From assembly GCF_042767895.1 (NCBI RefSeq), contig NC_091551.1, forward strand, positions 11,141,537 through 11,205,536: 64,000 nucleotides of DNA, in the 5' to 3' direction. Under the pieces are notes generated by a model that saw only the letters and a list, made by a program, of their open reading frames with translations, made no database searches and had not been told where the DNA came from. Source of the DNA: Penaeus vannamei. Lineage: Eukaryota; Arthropoda; Malacostraca; Decapoda; Penaeidae. Shown here piece by piece: positions 23,641 to 37,307 of the stretch. Every line of letters starts with the position of its first letter. Within the stretch, counting starts at the first letter, position 1. A program made the position numbers and the translations under genes.

Positions 23641-23918
23641 GTAAGACACCCAACGGCACACACACACACACACACACACGCACGCACACACACACCACAC
23701 AAGGTACACAGAGACCTCTCCCCAAACATTCCTCTTGCCCCTCGCCACCGTGGCCGAGTGGATCAATTTTAATATCACCATCGTCATTGTTACATAACCA
23801 TGATCAGTAACATGTGGGCGCACACACAGATGCACACACACACGCACGTACACATGCACACAAATGAACACACAAATGTTGCATAAAACCCTCTCCCAAC
23901 CCCTTTCTGTTGCCCCTC

Positions 23919-24090
23919 GTCACCGTGGCCGAGAGGGTAAGGGCGCCAGATTCGAAACCCGCGATCGCGAGTTCGAATCTGCAAAAGGGAGCCAAAAGTG
24001 CTCCCTCTGATTGCAACCTCGCCCGGGGCTGAAAGACATGAAGAGCCCCGGGCATAAAAAGAGACGCCCGCCGGGTTGCAATCAGTTTTT
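23919..24090 (+). mobile_element. S unit 7: tRNA-Ser-like Pol III unit
   Basis: Full length. One change turns GGTTGCAACC into GATTGCAACC. T5 at 24086-24090. Confidence 0.8.
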
Positions 24091-24784
24091 CCCTATTGTG
24101 TATTTTATGTGTTTGTACTTGTGTGTGTTCGTGTGGGCTATGTGCAACTCATGCTGCTAATATTTTTTTTTTCCTATTTCAGTGCAGGACGTCAAAGGAA
24201 GACACATTTCTTTGTAAAATATACCCATATTCTAATGTAATTGCATGTGTACAGAAATATGTCCCTGAAACTTTATCTCCATTCATGTATGTGTAAATAT
24301 GTCTATGAATTTGTGTGAAGTAAAATCGAACAAGAAAGGTAAAAGAAAAAAGGCGAAGAAACACAAAGAATGTAGACGAGAACAAAACAATAACTAAGAA
24401 AAAAGTAAGGTGTGAAAATGACAAAAAGTGAAAGTAGAAAATGTCAAAAATGCGATAAAAATTCGGATAAGAAAATGAAGAGAAACGTCACAATATTAAT
24501 TTAAAAAATAATTAAAGGAGAGTAGAAAATGCGATAAACGCGAAAGAAAGATATTGTGAAAACATAATAAATACAAAAAACTGGGCTAAAAATTACGTAA
24601 ACAAATTCGAAAGTATAAGTTAAAGTATAGAAAGTACAAATAAAAGAACAATAATATAAATGCTAATGCTAATAATAATAATAACAATAAAAGAAGCCGC
24701 ACCGGTTGGAATGTTTTACCTTGCGTTTTGTTTGTGTGTGTGTTTGTTTGTATTTATGTGCGTGCGTGTGGGTCAGGTGCAACT
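24091..24784 (+). repeat. P arm, long form (S7)
   Basis: Ends at GTGTGGGTCAGGTGCAACTCATGA and leads into U. Confidence 0.75.
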
Positions 24785-25448
24785 CATGATTGGTCAGCAA
24801 AAACACTACCATTTTTTCTGTCAAAAACGTCCTCAATCTGTATCGTTCAGTTTTCAGCAGAATAGCTTATTTTGCGAGACATATTTGCGAGAATTGTTGT
24901 GCAAGACAGCAGTCGAGGAGAGAATAACGGCTATCACTAGAAGCACTCAGAGGGCGCATACCTCCGCCAAGGCAATAGGGTCACTGATGCAATAAGAATA
25001 TTCACACTTGATGCATTGATTATTGCAAATGAAAGAGTGGCCGATAATTTGCAAGGATTACTCGCCCTTTCCTCACTGTTCCTTTTCTTCCATTTTTTCC
25101 TTCGCCAATTTCAATGAAGAAAAGGCGAAAACGACGTTGAGTGCGAAAATATATAAAAAGAGGCTGGAATCCTTAAATATTACTGTAACTTTTTCCCTTT
25201 CACTCTGTTTCCCAGAAGGACTTGCGATTCTCGGAGGCCGATGCGCGCCAGAGGTCAGCCTCGGCGTCGACCTTTTCTTTTGAACTGAACACACGAGAAG
25301 GCCAGAGAGCAGTCTTATCATGGGAGACGGACTGGACATTCTGTGGGCAGTGGAGGAAGGCGTTATATAGTGGTTTATTTCTTCACTGTATTATCGGATT
25401 CGAATATCATTCTCGTTTTGTTGAATTCCTTTCACTTTTACTTTTACT
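24785..25448 (+). repeat. U module, copy 2
   Basis: TATATAAAAAGAGG at about 25150-25163, TTTCCCAG at about 25209-25216, then the GC-richer segment with GTTATATAGTGG. It is interrupted downstream by the LTR element. Confidence 0.7.
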
Positions 25449-25505
25449 CTCTCTCTCTCTCTCTAGTTATCTCTCTCTCTCTCTAGTTCTCGCTCTCTCT
25501 CTCTA

Positions 25506-25571
<66 letters not shown>
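25449..25571. repeat. (CT)n microsatellite, 5' of LTR element
   Basis: CT run with TAGTT interruptions. Its last five bases (CTCTC) match those after the element. Confidence 0.95.
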
Positions 25572-25576
<5 letters not shown>

Positions 25577-25860
25577 AACAAGGGTTTCCTTTCCGCGTCT
25601 CCACTGCTAGGGACCCGCGACCAGCGCTCGAAACCTACAGCACAGTTGACCCAGCACACTTGACCGGGGCCCACGGCCCTGACCACACCTCTCCTTGGGG
25701 GCGCTCCCCCACGCGCGCCCCGCTCGGCGCCCCTCTTGGGCTTCCTTGCCCACAACAACCCGCGCCACGCTACCTTCCAGCCACCTCCTATCAATAAACA
25801 GCTGAACCAGAATAGTGTCTCCATAACCCACCAAATCAGGGCAACACAAAACCCCTGACA
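25572..25860 (+). repeat. 5' LTR
   Basis: TGAGG...TGACA, GC-rich with many CpGs in the middle (CCACGCGCGCCCCGCTCGG). AATAAA at 25793-25798 is a likely poly(A) signal. No obvious TATA box. Confidence 0.88.
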
Positions 25861-25862
25861 AC

Positions 25863-25878
25863 TGGTGGCAAGCGGCGG
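25863..25878 (+). other. Primer-binding-like site
   Basis: TGGTGGCAAGCGGCGG, two bases after the 5' LTR. It matches the complement of the 3' end expected for tRNA-Leu ending in CCGCTGCCACCA if one A is allowed as an insertion. Isotype assignment is from memory of tRNA sequences. Confidence 0.6.
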
Positions 25879-28800
25879 ATGACACGAACAACAAGCCTCC
25901 GAAAAACTGTAAGTACACCATTGGCAATTTCCTTTTCTTTCCCCTTTCTTCGCCTATGTGTGCATGCCGTTTTTTCACAAAGTGCAGTGATTTTTTTTTC
26001 AAATATCTGAACAAGTGTCCGTGCAGTGCATTTTCTTTCCGTCTTTCTGTTATCTACCATGTCATGGTAGATCATCGTTTTTTTTAAAGGGAATCCATCC
26101 TCATTTTTATCACTTGCGAGAGTGCATTCTCTTTCTTTGGCGTGTTTTTTCTAACTCTCATGCTAGCCTAGTTAGCATAAATCGTTAGTAATGCTTAAAT
26201 TTTCATTTATGTGGGCGAACTAGGCCGTGCATTTTTCTTTAAATTAACCATACTAAGCCACGTGGCTAGAGTTACAAGTATTGCCATATATTTGGTATAT
26301 TTTCTTATTCTTATTATCTTCCAGTGTATAAACCGACGCTATATCGACGTTAATTTCGCATATTTCTAAGTGCATTTATTTAGGCTCGGTTTAAATATGC
26401 ATTTGTGGGATATTTTGGAATATTTAAATAATTTAGTTAAATTATGAACAAACTTTTTCTCTTTCCCGACGCTTCCCACCTATACCCGTTCCTTACACTC
26501 CCGCTATTACTATCACTACCATCCTAAACCCCCTCCCTCTCTCTTAACCCCCACCCGTTAATCCCCCCTTCCTCTCTACCTATTTTCAATATTTCTAGTC
26601 CGCTAGTGTTAAATTATTTTTTGCAGTGATAACGTTTTATATTTTTTCTTTTCGTATCTATATTTATACAAAAACAGTGTGCCCTGCTCATTTGTATGTT
26701 TATATGAATAACTCTAGTATTTTTTATGTATAAAGTGTTATATTTGTTTTATAGTGCGAATGACCTCACTCATGGTTGTTCAGGTGTAATCAAGTCAGGT
26801 CCTATAACATTGTGAGTTTATCATTATCCCGTTATCACCGTATTTACGACAGAGTGATGAATTTACTTCCGGTTTGCATGAATATATCGGGAACTATAAT
26901 AATACTAGCATAATTCAACGAATTGTTTTTACGTCATTATTATAGTATATTTGTGCATATTCCGAAGTATATTTCGATAATTATTCGCCTTCTTTATAGA
27001 TATATTTTTTCTTTAATTATTCATGTTCATTTATTGGTAATTTGATTATTTAATTTCTAGATTATCGTGTACTTGTTTTTTCACAATATTTAATTTTACA
27101 TATACTAGCCCTTGCTATTTTTAACGTATGTCCGCATAACGACCTCATTTGACCTTACTCAGGTAGAAGGTACTTATAGCCGTCTGACTCTGCTCGACCC
27201 AAAATACATTCAAGCTATTTGTATTTATATCTTAATTAGTGATCTCCGTGTTAGAGATTAATTATATTAAACAGCTACTACGATTTCATATTGTTCGCGA
27301 TTTTCGATTATCTTGATCACGAACCTCACCTCATCATTATTACATGGTCCTTGGTGACGACCCACAGCTGGGTATGGACATGTAATTAGGTTTAGGTAAT
27401 TAATGTTAAGTTGTTCTTGTGCCACGCAGCACACCTATCGCCCAGGCGATCTCAGCGCCACGCGCCTTCTTATACGACTATACGTGAGAGATTATCGCTG
27501 GTATTTCCCAACAAGACGGGATGCCCAATTTGCGTTCTGCGTATGAGTTCGTTCGATGATATCCCTTCTACGGTTGGGCCCATCATCACTATTCCTCAGG
27601 GAATATATCTTAAGTTTAAGTACCATTTACAACCACGAGGGTTGTCTTTCGGGTCAGTTGTCTCAGGGAAGCTGACCCAAACCAGTCACCGTTTCATTCA
27701 TTTTACGTACTAATTAAAGTACCATTTTTATGATTTCGCATAGTAGTTGATTAATATTGAAATTAACGTAAGTTTTTTGTTATTAGTGTGAATGTTTTTT
27801 TTGTGCAGTCAGATCGGTGACTATTTTCATTAAGCGCAATCCACATTGCCACCCCAGCCTACATAACACAACCTCATCCCCCATCCTCACCCATACCTCT
27901 TTTAAACCCCACCCCATCCTATCTTTAGCCTCTCACCCACCCACTCCTCCTCCCCTTCGCTTATTTCTTGCAACTTCCACGCCATCCTATTCCTTTTTTA
28001 CTCACTCTCGCCTTACTTACTAATGACTAACAAAATCTATCAGCATTCTATTTTCTACTCGTGTGCTATACTCTGACTCACTCATTTCATAACTCCCACC
28101 CATTAACTCAATTCGTCTACGCACTCACGCAGCCACATGCGCACATCATCCCGCAAAAAACATTAATTGTACAAGAATTACTTGCGTACTGTCTCCGGAA
28201 GATAACCGACTTGCGCCAACCGTGTATTCTTATCTTGCATTACGTTTTTCCGTGCAAATGTTGTCTTGAGAAAGTATATTTTGATGTAATGAGTCGCTCC
28301 CGAAGTATGAGGACTGCATTACCTGTTTTCATTATTGCTTTGCCTCAAATTGCTCTTGGTGACGTGTGATAGACAACTTCAATGAAATGAAATACAACCA
28401 CTATTAGTCAGACGTATAGCGTATGCATTATTGCACTGCACACTTCTGAACTCTGCATTGTTGCATTTTTTCTTTTTTCCAAGGAAGTTCGTCGTTCAAG
28501 ACAAGTCCTTGCGGACTGCGACACCTTTTGCTTCCTTTGTAGTTCTGCACAATGCTTATCTCTCGTAGATTTTCATCTCCTGCTATCTGAGACAATTGCA
28601 ACTCAAGCAAGTCCTTGCGGACTATTGCAATTGTCTCCCTAAGCATGTTCCTCTGTCTATCCTTGGACAGTGAATTATTGAAAAAAATAAATAAAAATTG
28701 AAAAATCATGGAAATAACTGACAACACTCCTTGCAATGTGATATATTTTGATTATATCTTACGGCCCCTGCTATAATACACCCCCCCCCCCCTGTTTGCC

Positions 28801-28890
28801 CCCCTGTCTCTGCCTCTGGTGTGCTTTTTTTTCAGAGAAAGCCAGTCCATCCCGTCGTGGGCGACGGTTAGTAGCGTATGCCGAGCGATC
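25879..28890 (+). other. Internal region of LTR element, no coding capacity seen
   Basis: AT-rich, with several hairpins: a 21-bp palindrome at 26052-26072, adjacent stems at 27629-27645 and 27651-27678, and two copies of CAAGTCCTTGCGGACT (28502, 28608). Pyrimidine-rich stretches lie at 26455-26580 and 27840-27990. Frames at 27411-27713 and 28061-28369 (about 100 codons) show no motif I recognise. No clear polypurine tract precedes the 3' LTR. Confidence 0.7.
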
Positions 28891-29285
<395 letters not shown>

Positions 29286-29390
29286 GGCGGGGATTTTCAT
29301 ACTGGCCGTTTAGTTCATCCATGATCAAGCAATTTATGTTTCGGATAATCAGATCCAATAATGGATATTCAAGGATGAGAAAGTAGATAG

Positions 29391-29393
<3 letters not shown>

Positions 29394-29451
<58 letters not shown>
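29394..29451. repeat. (TA)n microsatellite
   Basis: TA run directly before the tRNA-Val-like sequence. Confidence 0.95.
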
Positions 29452-29453
<2 letters not shown>

Positions 29454-29511
29454 ACTCGGGATCGAACCGAGGACCTTGCGCGTGTGAAGGGCACGTACAC
29501 GCACTACAGGA
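29451..29511 (-). pseudogene. tRNA-Val(CAC)-like, copy 1
   Basis: Minus strand: T-arm CTCGG-TTCGATC-CCGAG, variable AGGTC, loop TTCACAC (CAC). Here the anticodon stem has a C-C mismatch (TGCCC/GCGCA). The D-arm is degenerate. Confidence 0.6.
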
Positions 29512-29771
29512 AAGTTATTATATTAAGCGTTCATTGTTCAATATTTTGATTTAGGTGCTGGTTAATACGAGAGAAAAAGAGAGATAAAAGGGGGGAGGAT
29601 GACAGATACCGAAAATAAGTGAGATAGAGAGATATATGAGGATTACCGAAAGAGAAAAAGAAAGTAGGAGAGAGAATGGTAGAAGCGTAGAAATGAAAGA
29701 GATTATAATGCCAGATGTTTTCGCTCGGGATCGAACCGAACATGATTGCTTATATATATTTATATCTATAT

Positions 29772-29810
<39 letters not shown>

Positions 29811-30210
29811 CTTATATCTATGTTAAAATGACGGATAAGAACTATGTTCCTCCTAGCCGCATGTGCAAAACCTCGACTTAAGAGAGGAAATCATTCAAAA
29901 CACCTTTTTTCCAAGGATGATTAACGAACACCGGAAGTCAGTTGAGACCGAAATAAAACTCATATTACAGAAGAAGGGAATTATTTTTTAATAATAGCGG
30001 TTCTCCTGCAGTGCAATGCGGTTCTTCTTTCCCTATTAATGCCACCGCAGTTTATGCCTGTGTGTTCGTTTTAATGCTCCGAGGCAGAGAAAGCTGTCCT
30101 GTTAACAAAAGAGGAATATTAGGCTTTTGACTTTCCTCATTAATGCGACACATTTTCAATTGAAAGCTAACAAAGTTAATCCTTTTCCGTCAGGTCTTGC
30201 AATAATAAAT

Positions 30211-30569
<359 letters not shown>

Positions 30570-31069
30570 NNNNNNNNNNNNNNNNNNNNNNNNNNNNNNN
30601 NNNNNNNNNNNNNNNNNNNNNNNNNNNNNNNNNNNNNNNNNNNNNNNNNNNNNNNNNNNNNNNNNNNNNNNNNNNNNNNNNNNNNNNNNNNNNNNNNNNN
30701 NNNNNNNNNNNNNNNNNNNNNNNNNNNNNNNNNNNNNNNNNNNNNNNNNNNNNNNNNNNNNNNNNNNNNNNNNNNNNNNNNNNNNNNNNNNNNNNNNNNN
30801 NNNNNNNNNNNNNNNNNNNNNNNNNNNNNNNNNNNNNNNNNNNNNNNNNNNNNNNNNNNNNNNNNNNNNNNNNNNNNNNNNNNNNNNNNNNNNNNNNNNN
30901 NNNNNNNNNNNNNNNNNNNNNNNNNNNNNNNNNNNNNNNNNNNNNNNNNNNNNNNNNNNNNNNNNNNNNNNNNNNNNNNNNNNNNNNNNNNNNNNNNNNN
31001 NNNNNNNNNNNNNNNNNNNNNNNNNNNNNNNNNNNNNNNNNNNNNNNNNNNNNNNNNNNNNNNNNNNNN
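30570..31069. other. Scaffold gap, 500 N
   Basis: Second 500-N placeholder. Left side is inside Q and right side is the GA tract of Z, so at least the rest of Q and most of a B unit are likely missing. Confidence 0.98.
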
Positions 31070-31089
31070 GAGAGAGAGAGAGCGAGAGA

Positions 31090-31136
<47 letters not shown>
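31070..31136. repeat. (GA)n microsatellite
   Basis: Second GA tract of a Z copy whose body is lost in the gap. Confidence 0.95.
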
Positions 31137-31142
<6 letters not shown>

Positions 31143-31324
31143 ATGCTATCAAGAAGGATGGTGAAATATAACAAAGTATCGCCTGCCATTACTACGTCCC
31201 TATCAGGTTTTTTCAACAGTTTTACTTCCTTTGTCTTTTCACATTAGACTAATAGAGAAAAGCCTGGAGTCTGCAAACAGAGGAAAATGATCATGATAAT
31301 CCTCCTTATGAATTTCGCCGCGAA

Positions 31325-31326
<2 letters not shown>
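31137..31326 (+). repeat. Z tail plus Y linker
   Basis: ATGACATGCTATCAAG tail followed by the Y linker and CGCCGCGAAACG. Confidence 0.75.
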
Positions 31327-31384
<58 letters not shown>

Positions 31385-31421
31385 TCACTCACACACTCAC
31401 ACACACACGCACGAGCACACA
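31327..31421. repeat. (CA)n with CACT interruptions
   Basis: The A-box stub that normally follows is deleted here: ATTCCTC joins directly to AGTTTTATTATCACC. Confidence 0.9.
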
Positions 31422-31621
31422 CACCACACAAGGTACACAGAGACCTCTCCCCAAACATTCCTCAGTTTTATTATCACCATCGTCATTGTCATATAACCAT
31501 GATCAGTAACATGTGGGCGCGCACACACAGATACACACACACGCACGCTCGTACGCATGCACACAAATGAACACACACATGTTGCATAAAAGCCTCTTCC
31601 AACCCTTTACTATTGCCCCTC

Positions 31622-31793
31622 GTCACCGTGGCCGAGAGGGTAAGGGCGCCAGATTCGAAACCCGCGATCGCGAGTTCGAATCTGCAAAAGGGAGCCAAAA
31701 GTGCTCCCTCTGGTTGCAACCTCGCCCGGGGCTGAAAGACATGAAAAGCCCCGGGCACAAAAAGAGACGCCCGCCGGGTTGCAATCAGTTTTT
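31622..31793 (+). mobile_element. S unit 8: tRNA-Ser-like Pol III unit
   Basis: Full length; loop of the GC hairpin changed to GAAAGACATGAAA. T5 at 31789-31793. Confidence 0.8.
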
Positions 31794-32498
31794 CCCTATT
31801 GTGTATTTTTATGTATGTGTTTGTACTTGTGTGTGTTCGCGTGGGCTATGTGCACCTCATGCTGCTAACTTTTTTTTTTATATTTCAGTGCAGGACGTCA
31901 AAGGAAGACATATTTCTTTGTAAAATATACGTATATTCAAATGTAATTGCACGTGTACAGAAATATGTCCCTGAAACTTTATCTCCATTCATGTATGTGT
32001 AAATATGTCTATGAATTTGTGTGAAGTAAAGGCGAACAAGAAAGGTAAAAGAAAAAAGGCGAAGAAACACAAAGAATATAGATAAGGAACAAAACAATAA
32101 CTAAGAAAAAGTAAGGTGTGAAAATGACAAAAAGTGAAAGAAAATGTGTCAAAAATGCGATAAAAATTCGGATAAGAAAATGAAGAGAAACGTCACAATA
32201 TTAATAAAAAAATGAAAAAATAAAGGAGAGTAGAAAATGCGATAAACATGCGAAAGAAAGACAAATTGTGAAAACACATAATAAATACAAAAAACTGGGC
32301 TAAAAATTACGTAAACAAATTCGAAAGTATAAGTTAAGTATAGAAAGTACAAATAAAAGAACAATAATATGAATTATGATAATGATAGTAATAATAATAA
32401 TAAAAGAAGCCGCACCGGTTGGAATGTTTTACCTTGCGTTTTGTTTGTGTGTATTTGCTTGTATTTATGTGCGTGCGTGTGGGTCAGGTGCAACTCAT
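31794..32498 (+). repeat. P arm, long form (S8)
   Basis: Complete arm with small internal deletions. Confidence 0.75.
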
Positions 32499-33335
<837 letters not shown>

Positions 33336-33937
33336 TATATATAATAATAATATATATAATAATAATAATAATAATAATAGTAATAATAATAATAAATAAA
33401 TAAACACATAAAAAATAGATAATATTATTAAAATAGATATCATTGTTATTGTCGTCGTTATTATCAATATTCTTGATTTTTATCATTATCATCAATATTG
33501 TTGTCCTTCTTACTATTGTTATTGTCATTTTCATTCTTATTATTATCATTCTAATAATTAGTATCATTGCTATTGTTATCATTACTATTGTTATCAGTAT
33601 TATCATTACTATTATGATCATTATTTTTTTTTTCATCCATATGAGCATTACTGATTTTTGTTAGCATTATCATTATCAGTATTATTGCTGTTGTTATTAT
33701 TATTTTCATTATCATTATTGTTGTTCTTACTATTATTGTTGCCGTAATCATCTTTCTTTTTATAATCATTATTTCTACTTTTACTATTATCGTTATTTCT
33801 ATTTTCATTATCATTAATATCGTTATTACTATTATCATTACCATATAATTTATTATTATTGCTGCTTATTGGAGCCTTGTCTACATGTGAGGAAAAAAAA
33901 AAAACGAAAAAAAGAAAAAAAAGGTTTACATGTTCTC

Positions 33938-33959
33938 CTTCGGGAATCGAACCCGGGTC
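33938..33959 (-). pseudogene. Tandem T-arm copy in Q4
   Basis: T-arm relic; GGGAATC starts at 33942, about 151 bp before the main copy. Confidence 0.65.
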
Positions 33960-34083
33960 TTTTCATTTTATTTTCTGTATTATTATCATTACCATCAATA
34001 TTGCTATCAATGTTATCATCATCATCATTTATATTGTTATTTATTGAAAAAAAAACGAAAATAAAATTAGTCATTTCCAACTG

Positions 34084-34154
34084 GTATCCGCCGGGAATCG
34101 AACCCGGGTCTACGATTTCAGAGACCGTCGTGCTAACCGTTACATAAAGGCGAA
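34084..34154 (-). pseudogene. tRNA-Gln(CUG)-like, Q4
   Basis: Loop CTCTGAA gives CUG. T-arm perfect. Acceptor AGGCGAA side pairs poorly. Confidence 0.65.
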
Positions 34155-34975
34155 TTTCTTACACTGATGTTCTTTTAATGAGTTTTATTATCTTATATTA
34201 TTTTATATTTCATTTGATAACATTTTCAGATTTTCATAGTCACTGATATTGTTATACTGTTATTATCATCACCATTATAATCATCATTATAATTACCTAT
34301 TGGAGCCTTGTCTCGATATGACGGAAAAGAACAAGAAAGGAAAAAAATGACGGTAATTATGTTGTTATTATGATCATTATTATGATTTTTGTTATCATTA
34401 TCATTATCAGTACTGTTGTTATCATTGTTATTATTGTTGTTATGATTATTCATAATGTTATTCTTTATTATTATTACAATTGCTCTTATCATCCAATACT
34501 ATTATTGTTATTATTTTTACTATCATTATTATTAGTATTATTTCCATTATTATCATTACTGTTTTTATCATTCATATTCCTGTCATTAGCATTATTAATA
34601 ATTTTCATTAATACTATTGTTTTTGTAATCATTATCATTATCGCGTCTGTTGTTGTTTTTATCATTTTCATTATTGTTATTATCATTATCATCATTATAA
34701 CTATTATTGCTGTTGTTGTGGTTATCATCATTATTATCATTAGTATATTCATTATTGTTACAATTATCATTATCAATATTATCTTTATCATTACTGTGTC
34801 TGTTCTTATTTCTACTTTTAGCAATATTACCATTATCTTAATTTTCATTATCATTGATGTTATTATTACTATTATTATCATCATTAAGATAACCACCATT
34901 ATTTTCACCTATTGGAGCCTTCTCTATATGTGAACGAAAAGAACATGAGAAGAACAAAAAAAAGAGGGGGGGGGT

Positions 34976-35458
<483 letters not shown>

Positions 35459-35565
35459 TCACTCACTCACACACTCACGCACACACACACGCACGTACAC
35501 GTGCACACAAATGAACACACAAATGTTGCATAAAACCCTCTCCCAACCCTTTCCTGTTGCCCCTC

Positions 35566-35737
35566 GTCACCGTGGCCGAGTGGGTAAGGGCGCCAGATTC
35601 GAAACCCGCGATCGCGAGTTCGAATCTGCAAAAGGGAGCCAAAAGTGCTCCCTCTGGTTGCAACCTCGCCCGGGGCTGAAAGACATGAAGAGCCCCGGGC
35701 ACAAAAAGAGACGCCCGCCGGGTTGCAATCAGTTTTT
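35566..35737 (+). mobile_element. S unit 9: tRNA-Ser-like Pol III unit
   Basis: Full length with the GAGTGGG A-box form and perfect hairpins. T5 at 35733-35737. Confidence 0.82.
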
Positions 35738-36190
35738 CCCTATTGTGTATTTTTATGTATGTGTTTGTACTTGTGTGTGTTCGTGTGGGCTATGTGCAAC
35801 TCATGCTGCTAATATTTTTTTTTTCCTATTTCAGTGCAGGACGTCAAAGGAAGACATATTTCTTTGTAAAATATACGTATATTCAAATGTAATTGCACGT
35901 GTACAGAAATATGTCCCTGAAACTTTATCTCCATTCATGTATGTGTAAATATGTCTATGAATTTGTGTGAAGTAAAATCGAACAAGAAAGGTAAAAGAAA
36001 AAGGCGAAGAAACACAAAGAATATAGATGAGGAACAAAACAATAACTAAGAAAAAAGTAAGGTGTGAAAATGACAAAAAGTGAAAGTAGAAAATGTGTCA
36101 AAAATGCGATAAAAATTCGGATAAGAAAATGAAGAGAGACGTCACAATATTAATAACAAAAAAATAAAAAATAAAATAAAGGAGAGTAGA
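35738..36190 (+). repeat. P arm, short form (S9)
   Basis: Joined to Z at GGAGAGTAG/ATTTCTGTTTCTGC, so the Z start is trimmed by about 60 bp. Confidence 0.7.
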
Positions 36191-37307
36191 TTTCTGTTTC
36201 TGCTTCATTATTTTCGTTCGGGTCCGCCTTGTCTATCGCTCATTCTAGGGAAAGCACCGATCAAAATTAATGGAAAATTAAATAGATTTATTCGCCCATA
36301 GATAGACCTTGTAATTTTACATGATAGGCCAATTTTTCGTATACTAACAACAAAAACAATAAAAATAATTATGACACTAAAGGTAATAACAATAAAGACA
36401 ACAATAGCCAGAACATAAACACTGATTCCAATGATAAAGAAAACAACAAAAAACAGATACCAAGAGAGGGAGGGGGGGAGCCCCTTCGGGGAGGGGGGTG
36501 GGAGGGGGAGGATTTATGCCACGAATAAGAAGAAGAAGAAAAATGGCTGAGTTTTATTCACAGATCACCGAATATGTCGATGAAAATTAAATTTGGTTTC
36601 ATGCAATTTGCAATACAAGTTTAACATCATTATCATTATTGGCGTAATTGTTCTCTTCTTGCAGCCTTTACAGCCTCCGATGACAGCAATGCGAATTCTT
36701 ATTCTGTTCAAATGCAATTGTTACGGAAACATTTTTCTTGATCGCCTAAGGATTCGGAAAAGGCTTGTTCATCTTTCCTTTTCTTGTTTCAGCTTTTTAA
36801 TATAGGGATGTTTATCATTCTCTCTTTCTCTTCCTCGATGCCTGTCTTTGTCTCTCTCTGTCCATCCGTCTGTCTGTCTGTCTCTATCTCTGTATTCGTA
36901 TCTTTGTTTGTATCTGCCTCCCTTTCCCTCTCCCTCCCTTCCTCTCTCTCTCTCCTCCTCTCTCTTTCTCGCTGTCTCCCCTCACCCCTCATAAATGATA
37001 GGTGCGAGGAGAGAGAGACAACAACAATGATAATGATAATATAATAGTACTAATAATAACAATCATAATCATAATCATAATAATGATAATATTAAAAACA
37101 ACATTGATAGTAATGATGATGATCAGGATAATGATAATAATAATAATAATAATAACGTAAAGGAAGACAAAAGTAATATAACATATATATAATTCCAATC
37201 AATATAATCCATAGAAAAAAAACCTTTTGAAATAGGAAGAGATGCATCTTCATGTCCGTGCATCAGTGTTTATGAACAATTAGACTCATAAATGACTATC
37301 AACGAAA

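Larger units (their letters stand above)
33400..34975 (+). repeat. Q module, copy 4
   Basis: Complete in + orientation (tRNA-like parts on the minus strand), two T-arm units, three CTATTGGAGCC/TTATTGGAGCC SINE ends (about 33869, 34298 and 34910). Ends in a G run and GTCATCTCC, then joins X. Confidence 0.75.

Noticed and set aside
27411..27713. 100-codon frame in the LTR element as a possible gag remnant
   Set aside because: No zinc knuckle, capsid-like or protease motif; length is within chance expectation for this region.
36593..36805. 70-codon frame of the Z core (RILILFKCNCYGNIF...)
   Set aside because: Same reasoning: shared by descent of the repeat, no motif, and the diverged copy at 8685 has lost the frame.
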